Part shown: piece by piece, positions 7,043 through 14,197 of the stretch | How positions within the stretch are numbered: the first letter of the stretch is position 1 | How the letters are laid out: every line of letters begins with the position of its first letter | Source of the DNA: Promethearchaeota archaeon | GTDB taxonomy: Archaea > Asgardarchaeota > Lokiarchaeia > Sigynarchaeales > SOKP01 | Direction: 5' to 3' | DNA: 17,538 nucleotides | Assembly: GCA_004524515.1 (NCBI GenBank) | Contig: SDNV01000056.1 | Span: 1-17,538, forward strand | Translations under genes and position numbers: made by a program | The notes under the pieces: model-generated | What the model was told of the DNA's origin: nothing | Database searches by the model: none | Seen by the model: the letters and a program-made list of their open reading frames with translations, nothing else

Positions 7043-7897
7043 TTAGGAGGGAAATTTAGCTTTTTCCAAGGCAATTTCCAAATCTTTTTCTTTCTTTAAT
7101 AAAACACCTAAAAATGGTATTCCTTTCTTTAATTCCTCAATACTTATACCCGATTTTAACAAAACTCCAATCCAATCTAAAAGCTCAGAAGTTGAGGGCA
7201 TTTTTCTTAGCTTGGTTATCGTTCTTAGCAAATAAAAATGTTGAAGACATTGATCGAGGAGATTTTGTTTCAAATTGGGGTAATGAAGCTTACAAATTTC
7301 AGACATAAACTCTTTTGATGGAAATTCAATCCAGTGAAACACACATCTTCTTAAAAATGCGTCGGGCAATTCTTTTTCATTATTAGATGTAATAATTACA
7401 ATGGGTCTTGTTTTGGCTTTCACAAATTCTTTCGTTTCTTTTATATAAAATTCCATGACATCAAGTTCCTGCAAAAGATCATTAGGAAACTCAATATCCG
7501 CTTTATCAATCTCATCTATCAAAAGAACCACTTGTTCATCAGATACAAATGCCTCTCCTAAAGGGCCTAAAGTAATGTAATCCTTAATGCTATCTACATC
7601 TCGATCTTCACTTCCAAAGCGACTATCATTTAGCCTTTGTACAGTATCATACATATAGCACCCATCAATTGCTTCTGTGGTACTTTTTATATTCCATATG
7701 ATTAATCGTTTACCTAAAGCTTCTGCTATTGCATGAGATAAAAGAGTCTTGCCTGTTCCTGGCTCTCCTTTAACTAAAAGGGGTCTAGCAAGAGCAATTG
7801 AAACATTCACAATATTTCTTAGTTGAGGATCGGCAATATAGCGAATTCGTTCCGTATTCACGTTTCCCTTGAACTGATTAAAATTAGGGTTACTCAT
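7043..7897 (-). CDS. MoxR-family AAA+ ATPase (CoxD-like), probable partner of the CoxE-like VWA protein
   Basis: The protein has 284 residues from the ATG at 7897; an in-frame TTG at 7918 would add seven, but the ATG leads straight into the family N-terminus (MSNPNFNQFKGN). Walker A is GEPGTGKT (about 44-51), Walker B LLIDEID (about 125-131), sensor 1 ITSNNEK, and the arginine finger region AFLRRC (about 183-184). The stretch IRYIADPQL...NVSIALARPLLVKGEPGTGKT and the segment VQRLNDSRFG are typical of the CoxD-like MoxR subfamily. Its bacterial genes usually sit next to a CoxE-type VWA gene, and the pair is thought to remodel metalloenzyme clients, as in CO dehydrogenase maturation. Here the VWA gene (1-1169) lies about 6 kb downstream with sugar genes in between. 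The last codons are duplicated at 6312-6365. No client enzyme is seen in the window. Confidence 0.9.
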   Translation of the reverse strand: MSNPNFNQFKGNVNTERIRYIADPQLRNIVNVSIALARPLLVKGEPGTGKTLLSHAIAEALGKRLIIWNIKSTTEAIDGCYMYDTVQRLNDSRFGSEDRDVDSIKDYITLGPLGEAFVSDEQVVLLIDEIDKADIEFPNDLLQELDVMEFYIKETKEFVKAKTRPIVIITSNNEKELPDAFLRRCVFHWIEFPSKEFMSEICKLHYPNLKQNLLDQCLQHFYLLRTITKLRKMPSTSELLDWIGVLLKSGISIEELKKGIPFLGVLLKKEKDLEIALEKAKFPS

Positions 7898-8083
7898 AAT
7901 TAAAAAAAATAGTTTCAAAATTAAATAATTTTTGAATATTTTTCATAACTGTTAATAAATTCTTAATAAGACAAATTATCGTAATTTGCTAATCAAAATA
8001 ATACCGTACCATATGACAGTTTATCGTCTAAAGATAATGATGCATCCCTAAATCCTGAGCCGAGTAATTCAAGCGATTTATAA

Positions 8084-8117
8084 TTTCTCCCATTTTTAAT
8101 TAGGGAGAAAAAAAAAA
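8084..8117 (-). terminator. U10 tract and 8-bp hairpin after the DUF998-like gene
   Basis: Directly after the stop codon (8119-8121) the minus-strand transcript has a run of ten U (8117-8108). It then has a perfect 8-bp stem, TTTCTCCC (8084-8091) with GGGAGAAA (8103-8110), and an 11-base loop. The U tract precedes and partly joins the stem, the reverse of a bacterial terminator. Archaeal U-tract termination is the simpler reading, and the hairpin may stabilise the 3' end. Confidence 0.35.
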
Positions 8118-8118
8118 T

Positions 8119-8871
8119 CTAACTTTCATTAACTTTTTTCTTTAGATATTCTATATTTTCTTGTATTGTTTTGGCTATGGGGTGATCTGTGAGATTTAAT
8201 TTATCTAAGATCTCTATGGATTCTTCAAATCGCTTCAAGGCCTCAGGATATTTTCCTCGCCGATAATAGACGCCATCGATGTTAAAGAATTTAAATTCCA
8301 ATAGTGTAATTGCTGTTGCTACTACCCAAATAAAAATACTTAGAAATAAAATCCATTCTATCAACGCCGACCATGTCATGTAGAAGAAGATTAAAGGTAT
8401 ATTAATACTAAAGCCATAAAATGCAAGTAATTTCTTGAAAGTAGGTCCTGTATATAATTTAGATTTAGGTCCCTTGTACATTAAATAAGAATAAAGGGTA
8501 ATATATATGCACGAGCCCATAAACGCGATGGAAGCTACAAAATTATGAAAAATGAGAAAAATTTCTAAGTATGTTTCGTCGGGAATTATCCCAACTAAAG
8601 CTACACAGACTGAGGTAATTATAGATGCTCCTGTCGCCAATCTTCTAATAGATTCGCTAATATTAATCAATTCTCTCTCTAAGTAAATAAAAAATGGTAT
8701 ACCAAGCGACCCACCGATTACAAAACCGATACTGAATAGGGATTTAAATTCGAGATATCCTAGGTCGCTAACATAATATCGTGTAAAATCGTATCCTGGA
8801 GTAAGGATTGCAGCAGTTAGTACACAAATCGCGGTGGTTAGGGCTCCAAATAATCCGAAATAACATTCCAT
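8119..8871 (-). CDS. DUF998-like six-helix membrane protein with a C-terminal TPR-like motif
   Basis: The 250-residue protein begins with a DUF998-type membrane domain. TM1 at about 5-24 is followed by the family motif YYVSDLGYLEF, and further hydrophobic segments lie at about 45-66, 80-97, 104-126, 148-167 and 170-190. An amphipathic tail at 200-248 (GVYYRRGKYPEALKRFEESI, then ENIEYLKKKV) looks like one tetratricopeptide repeat plus a capping helix, so the protein may present a cytoplasmic docking site. The function of DUF998 is not established. The ATG at 8871 has no ribosome-binding site at useful distance. A good GAGGAG (8908-8903) lies 7 bases before an in-frame ATA codon at 8895, and the eight extra codons are open, so a longer form is possible. 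It is divergent from the GTPase gene. Confidence 0.72.
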   Translation of the reverse strand: MECYFGLFGALTTAICVLTAAILTPGYDFTRYYVSDLGYLEFKSLFSIGFVIGGSLGIPFFIYLERELINISESIRRLATGASIITSVCVALVGIIPDETYLEIFLIFHNFVASIAFMGSCIYITLYSYLMYKGPKSKLYTGPTFKKLLAFYGFSINIPLIFFYMTWSALIEWILFLSIFIWVVATAITLLEFKFFNIDGVYYRRGKYPEALKRFEESIEILDKLNLTDHPIAKTIQENIEYLKKKVNES

Positions 8872-9091
8872 ATTATAATTTATTTTAGCGGGTATTTTTC
8901 TTCTCCTCTGAAATATGTATTTTAAATTATGTTTTTTTAATTTTTAGAATTATAACAAATAGTTCCTTCATATTAAATAACAATCTTATTAATTATGTAA
9001 AAATAAAAAGATTTTTTTTATAGGTATTATCTATTTTAAATTAAACATTATAGATATTATAATTGAATAAATTAATTAAAGAATTAAAATA

Positions 9092-9646
9092 TTGAACGAT
9101 ATTAAATATAAATATGTGTTTAAGATTGTTGTTATTGGCGATTCCGCGGTAGGAAAAACTTCATTGATTAAAAAATTTACACAAGGCAGTTTTCAAGAAG
9201 ATTATATCGAGACGATTGGTGCTCAATTATCGGATTATGAAGAAGAATTATCTGGTAATAAGATAAAATTATTCTTTTGGGATATCGCGGGTCAGGATAC
9301 ATTTCATTTTCTCCGCCCTGCGTTTTATCAAGGAAGCAGAGCTGCTATAATCGTATATTCTCTTGAAAACTCTAGTCATGGTAAGAAAAGTCTTGAACAT
9401 ATTGATGAATGGTATAATGATTTAAAGAGCTATTGCGGGGAGATACCCATCATTTTGTTCGGAAATAAAATGGATTTAGTCAACGTGAAGAAATTAAAAG
9501 AAAAAAAAGTTCAAAAATTGATAAAAAAGCTAAATCTCATAGGATATTACAAAACTTCAGCGAAAACGGGTAATGGAGTAATTGAAGCATTCCACGCACT
9601 TATAAAAGAGTTATATGAGAAATATAAAGTTAAAACACCTCAATAA
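9092..9646 (+). CDS. Ras/Rab-type small GTPase (Asgard eukaryotic-signature type)
   Basis: The 184-residue protein has all five G motifs: G1 GDSAVGKT (16-23); G2 T41 in ETIGAQ; G3 WDIAGQD (63-69), with Q68 at the place of Ras Gln61; G4 NKMD (125-128); and G5 TSAK (155-158). The effector-loop and helix pattern is closest to Rab/Ras proteins. It acts as a GTP-controlled molecular switch, but upstream regulators and effectors are not visible. There is no C-terminal cysteine motif for prenylation and no N-terminal glycine for myristoylation; a basic C-terminal helix may give weak membrane contact. The start is a TTG with no ATG alternative before the P-loop. The gene stands alone between a DUF998-like gene (divergent) and a small unknown gene (convergent). 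Rich sets of such GTPases are a hallmark of Asgard archaea. Confidence 0.92.
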   Translation: MNDIKYKYVFKIVVIGDSAVGKTSLIKKFTQGSFQEDYIETIGAQLSDYEEELSGNKIKLFFWDIAGQDTFHFLRPAFYQGSRAAIIVYSLENSSHGKKSLEHIDEWYNDLKSYCGEIPIILFGNKMDLVNVKKLKEKKVQKLIKKLNLIGYYKTSAKTGNGVIEAFHALIKELYEKYKVKTPQ

Positions 9647-9695
9647 AAGTTTTTCTAAATTTAATTATCTCAAAATTTTAATAATAATTTTTTAA

Positions 9696-9992
9696 TTATT
9701 CTTGATTTGACCAATGTTCTTTAACAAATTTGGTTATATTTAAAAATTTATCTTGATACTGCTTTTCTAATTTAGTTATGTGACCCCTTCTAATAATTAA
9801 TTTTATAAAGATTTTAAACTCGTTCTGCAGATCATTTATTTTAAAATTCTCTTTTTCTTTAATGACAAACAGGAATGTATCGATTTGATCTTGAATAATA
9901 CCAATATTGGGATCCTCCTTATCGATTTCTTTAGACCAATTATACTCAAACACAGGTAATTTTATCTTTCCAGACCTAATTTTTTTTATCAT
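9696..9992 (-). CDS. Hypothetical protein of 98 residues
   Basis: I do not recognise this protein. From the ATG at 9992 it has 98 residues, is rich in K, I, F and E, has no cysteine and no membrane segment, and is probably helical in its C-terminal two thirds. An in-frame TTG at 10007 would add five residues. The ATG is preferred because a GGGGGG run (10000-10005 on the plus strand) lies 7 bases before it and can serve as a ribosome-binding site. The gene is convergent with the GTPase gene, whose stop is 49 bases away. A 9-bp inverted repeat lies upstream of it at 10024-10058. Confidence 0.5.
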   Translation of the reverse strand: MIKKIRSGKIKLPVFEYNWSKEIDKEDPNIGIIQDQIDTFLFVIKEKENFKINDLQNEFKIFIKLIIRRGHITKLEKQYQDKFLNITKFVKEHWSNQE

Positions 9993-10023
9993 TTTATTAC
10001 CCCCCAATTATTTAATTTATAAT

Positions 10024-10058
10024 TAGAGACTTTAGATGATTTGAGATTTAAGTCTCTA
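10024..10058 (-). repeat. Perfect 9-bp inverted repeat at the predicted 5' end of the 98-residue gene's mRNA
   Basis: TAGAGACTT (10024-10032) and AAGTCTCTA (10050-10058) are exact inverse complements separated by 17 bases. A TATA-like sequence on the minus strand (TATTTAAA, about 10085-10092) would place the start site near 10060, so the repeat would form a hairpin at the very 5' end of the transcript, or act as an operator over the start site. A direct repeat AAATACAT occurs at 10072-10079 and 10087-10094, around the TATA region. Confidence 0.45.
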
Positions 10059-10202
10059 TTGTATTTCCAAAAAATACATGTAGTTTAAATACATAGACTA
10101 TATCTTTAAAATCGATCGACTTTATGGGTTTTTTAATTTTTTAAACTTTTTAATTGAAAAAGAGGAAAAAATCCTTTATTTCCATTCAAAACTTAGATAT
10201 TT

Positions 10203-10703
10203 TTATTTTAAAGTTTTATCATGTTCTCTTGCCCATTTTAAAACATCCTTGCTTTTTAATGGAAATTTTGATAATAAAACTCGCGCCGCCACACGTCTAA
10301 CCTCTGCATTTTCATCAGATAGTAAGCTATTTTCAAGGAGATTATAGGCTTCCTTGGTCTTTAGGTCCAATAGTTTGATTGCCATTAAACAGATTTTTCG
10401 AACTTCCATATCTTCACTATTTTCAAAAAATGTTTTTAATAATCCGACCGCTTCCTTTTTATTTAATTGCTTCGATTGAACATAATAATAAATTTTATCC
10501 ACAGTTAATTCTTCGGTTATAGTCTCAAGTGCGTCTTGATATAGAATATAAGAGTCAATAGTTTTTTCTCCTGTTGATAGCAGATCAAATGGACAATTAT
10601 GATTCTCAGGCAGCCTGTGCTTTTTACAAAATGTCATACCACAAAACTTACACTTAAAAGGCAAAAAACCCGCGTCTTCACCACAATAATTGCATTTTGG
10701 CAT
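10203..10703 (-). CDS. AN1-type zinc finger protein with HEAT-like repeats
   Basis: The 166-residue protein begins with a textbook AN1 zinc finger: C4-x2-C7-x10-C18-x2-C21-x4-C26-x2-H29-x5-H35-x-C37, which binds two zinc ions. The rest is helical. Two short helical repeats (about 105-130 and 135-160, with EVRKICLMAIKLL and EVRRVAARVLLSKF) read as HEAT-type repeats, a protein-docking scaffold. In eukaryotes AN1 fingers occur in stress-associated and ubiquitin/p97-linked proteins. In archaea they occur in small proteins of unknown role. The combination suggests an adaptor in protein quality control or ubiquitin-like signalling, but that is inference. It starts at an ATG and lies downstream of the B-box-like gene on the same strand, with a gap of 175 bases, so separate promoters are likely. 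Confidence 0.8.
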   Translation of the reverse strand: MPKCNYCGEDAGFLPFKCKFCGMTFCKKHRLPENHNCPFDLLSTGEKTIDSYILYQDALETITEELTVDKIYYYVQSKQLNKKEAVGLLKTFFENSEDMEVRKICLMAIKLLDLKTKEAYNLLENSLLSDENAEVRRVAARVLLSKFPLKSKDVLKWAREHDKTLK

Positions 10704-10878
10704 GCTTACTCTTATTATGAACTAATTATATGCTGCTATAGTTTAAATTTTCTATAAGGAAGTTAGTAAAGCAAATTTAAAAACTAAATGAATAAATATG
10801 AAAACCATTCTGAATTAGGCGGTTAAATATAGATAATTAAATTAGATAATTAAATCCATTTAATATAATAATAAGAGA

Positions 10879-11094
10879 TTATAGAAATAATACACTAAAA
10901 ATAATAACAAGGATTCCTATTAATGAGGCAATTATAATAATGGTTATAAGTCTTTGAACTGCTTTTAATCTTTTTTGATAACAATTTACACACATCCCCA
11001 TTTGATAATGAGATTTGCATACGTCTTGCCCACATTTGAGACAAAATAATTCTGCGTTCTTATTACATATATAACAATTTGGCAAATTTTCCAC
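10879..11094 (-). CDS. B-box-like zinc finger protein with a C-terminal membrane anchor (71 residues)
   Basis: This small protein starts at GTG; the first in-frame ATG would cut into the zinc finger. Its metal ligands are C7-x2-C10-x7-C18-x2-C21-x4-C26-x2-H29-x5-C35-x2-C38, close to a B-box zinc finger except that the last pair is cysteine rather than histidine. A short basic linker (QKRLKAVQR) is followed by a single membrane helix at about 49-70 that ends the protein, so it is probably tail-anchored with the finger in the cytoplasm. No catalytic part is present. B-box-type fingers mediate protein-protein contacts, in eukaryotes often next to RING ubiquitin ligases. It lies between the thiolase operon and the AN1 gene, all on the minus strand, with its own gaps of 188 and 175 bases. 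Confidence 0.68.
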   Translation of the reverse strand: MENLPNCYICNKNAELFCLKCGQDVCKSHYQMGMCVNCYQKRLKAVQRLITIIIIASLIGILVIIFSVLFL

Positions 11095-11282
11095 GATCTT
11101 TGTTTTACTATATACATATTAATTTTAATTTAATTTAAGATTAATTGAATATTCAAAATAATACGCTTTCTATTATAGTGAATTTTAAAAATTTAGGGAT
11201 AATGATTATATCTTTCAATAGATAAATGATCCACTTGAAAATATACGAAAAAAGTGAAAGAAAAAAAAATTAAATTAAGATT

Positions 11283-12470
11283 TTATTTTGCTTGACCCAA
11301 AACACTTACACTACATACGCAGAATGCCCCACCGAGATTATGTGCCAATCCAATTTTTGCATCCGGAACTTGTCTGCCTTCAGCACGCCCTTGAAGTTGT
11401 TTAGTAACTTCAGTTAACATTCTACAACCGGTGGATCCAATCGGATGACCGAATGATTTTAATCCTCCCGATGGATTCACGGCTGTTTCTCCATCCCAAT
11501 TAAATGTACCGTTTTTTAATTCTTCTGCAGCTTTACCTCGCTCACAAAAACTCAGATCTTGGCAATTTAACAACTCAGTAATTGTAAAGCAATCATGAAC
11601 TTCGGCACAATCAATCTCTTTTCTTGGATTAGTTATACTGGCTTCCTTATAAGCATTTTCAGCGGCTTTTTTAGTTGCTGGAAAATAAGTAAAATCTGAT
11701 CCAACCGCTCCTGGCGGAACATACCAAGGGGTATTTGTATAACAACTAATTGCATTCGCTTTTACTACAATATAATCATCGGAATGGGCATAACTTGGAG
11801 CATCTTCTACTCTCGTTAAAATTAATGCCGCAGCCCCGTCACTCATCGCACAACAATCGAATCTACCAAGAGGATCTGCAATCATTGGTGCTTTCATTGC
11901 ATCTTCAATAGTAATCTTGCTTCTAAAGTGTGCTTTAGGATGATAGGAACCATTATCATGATTTTTGACGGCTACTCTTGCTAAATCTTCTTTCGTCCAG
12001 CCGAATTCATGAAAACTTCTGGTAGCGGCCATGCTAAACATTGCCGGAGCGGAAGGTATCGGTAATACGGGATGACCGAAGATTTTAAACCCGGGCAGCC
12101 CCGAACTACCCTCATCCATAAGCTTTTCCACTCCACAAGCCAATACTACGTCGTACGCTCCACTTGCTACTCCGAAGCAAGCATTACGGAAGGCATCCAT
12201 GCCTGAGGCACAATAATTTTCAGTTCTTGTTATTGGTTTTCCGTCTAATCTTAGCATATCCTCTACCGTTGCCCCAGATAATCCCGTAAAGTAATAAAAA
12301 ATGCCACACCATGCAGCATCGATGTCATCTTTTTTGATTCCTGCGTCTTTATTGGCCCCTTGGACCGCTTCAAATAAGAGATCGTATTGATTTTTATTCC
12401 ATAATTCGCCATATTTGGTCATATCACAACCAATTATAGCAACTTGATTTGCTATACCTTTTTTAACCAT
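11283..12470 (-). CDS. SCP2/acetyl-CoA acetyltransferase-type thiolase
   Basis: From the ATG at 12470 the protein has 395 residues, the usual thiolase length. I chose this start because an AGGAGGG site lies 6 bases before it; an upstream in-frame start at 12530 would overlap the preceding gene. The acyl-accepting cysteine is C87 in NYCASGMDA. The other thiolase blocks are VHDCF (H292), GHPIGSTG (H342) and the C-terminal NLGGAFCVCSVSVLG with the second active cysteine. The missing thiolase covering-loop features place it in the SCP2/archaeal group, which works with DUF35 proteins. The reaction is condensation or cleavage of an acyl-CoA plus acetyl-CoA; the substrate is not determined. It follows the HMGCS-like/DUF35 gene by only 13 bases, so the two are surely co-transcribed and probably form one complex. 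Confidence 0.93.
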   Translation of the reverse strand: MVKKGIANQVAIIGCDMTKYGELWNKNQYDLLFEAVQGANKDAGIKKDDIDAAWCGIFYYFTGLSGATVEDMLRLDGKPITRTENYCASGMDAFRNACFGVASGAYDVVLACGVEKLMDEGSSGLPGFKIFGHPVLPIPSAPAMFSMAATRSFHEFGWTKEDLARVAVKNHDNGSYHPKAHFRSKITIEDAMKAPMIADPLGRFDCCAMSDGAAALILTRVEDAPSYAHSDDYIVVKANAISCYTNTPWYVPPGAVGSDFTYFPATKKAAENAYKEASITNPRKEIDCAEVHDCFTITELLNCQDLSFCERGKAAEELKNGTFNWDGETAVNPSGGLKSFGHPIGSTGCRMLTEVTKQLQGRAEGRQVPDAKIGLAHNLGGAFCVCSVSVLGQAK

Positions 12471-12483
12471 TTTTATCCCTCCT

Positions 12484-13923
12484 TTATTTTCTACCTCTTT
12501 CTGGTCGACAATTCCAATAATAATTAACAAAATCCTCTCCTTCGTGTTGCCTTCTAAAGGTTAATTCAACACGCATGCCAATTTTAACATTTTCTTGGGG
12601 TTTTTCAATTTCCGTCATATTTAATAATACCCGACCACCACCATCGAGATCTATTACACATCTTGGAACTGGAGTATCATAGTAACTCCCTCCTACGAGA
12701 TGATCTAAAGTGAAAGTATAGATCGTTCCCTTTAATGAAAGTTTTACTCTTTCGAATTGATCATCCGCTCGACATTTATAACAAGATCGCCACTGTATAG
12801 GATATTGAATGGTACCACAGTTCTTACATTTAACTCCATACATTTGATAAAGAGATGGAGCATCTCTCCAATGAGTAACAGCAGAACTCTTTCTTGTATA
12901 TCGATCTTTTTCAAGCAGTTGTTTATTTTCAATGTACCAATCATAATTACTAAGTGATATCATTGATTTTTGATGTGCGCCAACTCCCATTCTGTCTTTA
13001 TTTACTTCTTTTAGAAGATTCTTATCACGAATTTGAAGTAAAATAGCATCTGCGCCATCTCCAAATCCCGCTAAAATCATTTTAGCATCAGGTTTAGGTC
13101 TACGTAATGCTGAGATAAGCAATATAAAAGGCATGGGTGTCCCAAGATCTCCTAACTGAAAGAATACACTATTTTGAGCGACACCTCCGGAAAATTTCAT
13201 CATTTTTGCGATTCGACCGTGCAATCGAGGATTATTATAGTAGTATGCTGCTCCACCAATATCTCCAGGATTTAAATTATTTCTTTTCAATATTTCAGAC
13301 ATAGCTCTGGTTATCGTTTGTATATAAAATTGAGCATCCATTTTGACTTCAAAAGTTCGGATAAAACTATCTTTTTCAGCTCGTTTCCAAGGACCAGTAA
13401 CATTTGCGGCAACAGAATAATAATCTTCAATGGATATTGGTAAGATATCTTCTTCGGCAATAAGTAATGCGGCGGCCGCATCAGCAAATCCATATTCCCA
13501 CATAGTTCCCGGTTCTGGTTTTCTTGCATCAGCAGCTATAACAAGAACACTTTTAATATCCTTATTGGCTTTAATGGCATCTACTGCTCTACACACAGCA
13601 GTGGTACCTGCTTTTAAAGAGTCCGTAAAATCAGCAGTAATAATATTATCTCTTAAGTCCAAAACTGTAGCAATGAAAGAAGCAGAATCTTTTTCAGTAT
13701 AAACTTGGGTAGTTGAAGCAAAAAAAAGCCCATCGATAGTTTTGGGATCAATCCCAGTTAAACAATCGAGCCCGGCTTCCACTCCCATGGTAATAGAATC
13801 TTCGTCAGCACTGGCAACAGCTTTAGTGCCCGGGACAATTGGGAAATCCCAAGCTTTTCCAATCAATTCTCTGGGCAATAAATATCTCGGTAAATATGCG
13901 CCAAACGCTTTTATTCCAATCAT
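12484..13923 (-). CDS. HMG-CoA-synthase-like protein fused to a zinc-ribbon/OB-fold (DUF35) domain
   Basis: The 479-residue protein has two parts. Residues 1-300 follow archaeal HMG-CoA synthase (MIGIKAFGAYLPRY; PGTKAVASADEDSITMGVEA; KAGTTAV at 104-110). Residues 360-479 form a DUF35 domain: a rubredoxin-like zinc ribbon (C366, C369, C381, C384) and an OB-fold (GTIYTFT, PRCVIDLDGGG, GMRVELTFRR). In archaea, thiolase, HMGCS and a separate DUF35 protein form a channelling complex; here two of the three are fused. By eye the HMGCS triad is absent: the Glu position reads T71 (FFASTTQ), the Cys position L103 (DSLKAGT) and the His position N230 (YYYNNP). It may therefore shape the acyl-CoA tunnel for the thiolase rather than make HMG-CoA. 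A GGGTAG site lies about 10 bases before the ATG. It is the first gene of the thiolase operon. Confidence 0.85.
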   Translation of the reverse strand: MIGIKAFGAYLPRYLLPRELIGKAWDFPIVPGTKAVASADEDSITMGVEAGLDCLTGIDPKTIDGLFFASTTQVYTEKDSASFIATVLDLRDNIITADFTDSLKAGTTAVCRAVDAIKANKDIKSVLVIAADARKPEPGTMWEYGFADAAAALLIAEEDILPISIEDYYSVAANVTGPWKRAEKDSFIRTFEVKMDAQFYIQTITRAMSEILKRNNLNPGDIGGAAYYYNNPRLHGRIAKMMKFSGGVAQNSVFFQLGDLGTPMPFILLISALRRPKPDAKMILAGFGDGADAILLQIRDKNLLKEVNKDRMGVGAHQKSMISLSNYDWYIENKQLLEKDRYTRKSSAVTHWRDAPSLYQMYGVKCKNCGTIQYPIQWRSCYKCRADDQFERVKLSLKGTIYTFTLDHLVGGSYYDTPVPRCVIDLDGGGRVLLNMTEIEKPQENVKIGMRVELTFRRQHEGEDFVNYYWNCRPERGRK

Positions 13924-14133
13924 ATTAATTTTCTACCCTTTTTTGATTTTTTTTTTATTTAAAATTTTTGAATATATTAAGTTGAAATATTTAAGATTAA
14001 AAATATTTCTTTTGATTTAAAGAAGAAGAAAAAAGACACTGAAAAATAAGAGAACTACTGAAATTGAACTGAAAATAGCTAAAGATCTTAAAATTATCAA
14101 AACTTTTTTAAAAATATTATAGATTTTCACTAC

Positions 14134-14161
14134 TCGAATGAATACTCACATTCAAATTCGA
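14134..14161. repeat. Bulged inverted repeat in the gap downstream of the GNAT gene
   Basis: TCGAAT (14134-14139) pairs with ATTCGA (14156-14161), and GAAT (14140-14143) pairs with ATTC (14150-14153) across a two-base bulge, with a 6-base loop. It stands 37 bases after the GNAT stop codon in the 274-base gap before the HMGCS-like operon. It may mark the 3' end of the GNAT transcript or be an operator. There is no adjacent U tract on the minus strand. Confidence 0.3.
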
Positions 14162-14197
14162 TCATTAGTAAAAAATTAGAAAAAAAGAAAGTTCACT

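Noticed and set aside
7114..7308. 64-residue plus-strand frame inside moxR
   Set aside because: Antisense shadow of the MoxR C-terminal region.
8037..8058. Possible C/D box guide RNA (ATGATGC, 11 bases, CTGA)
   Set aside because: The C box has a mismatch and no second C'/D' pair follows at the right spacing; likely chance.
12744..14020. Several 66-92 residue frames on both strands across the HMGCS-like gene
   Set aside because: All lie within or antisense to the well-supported 479-residue gene and show no family features.
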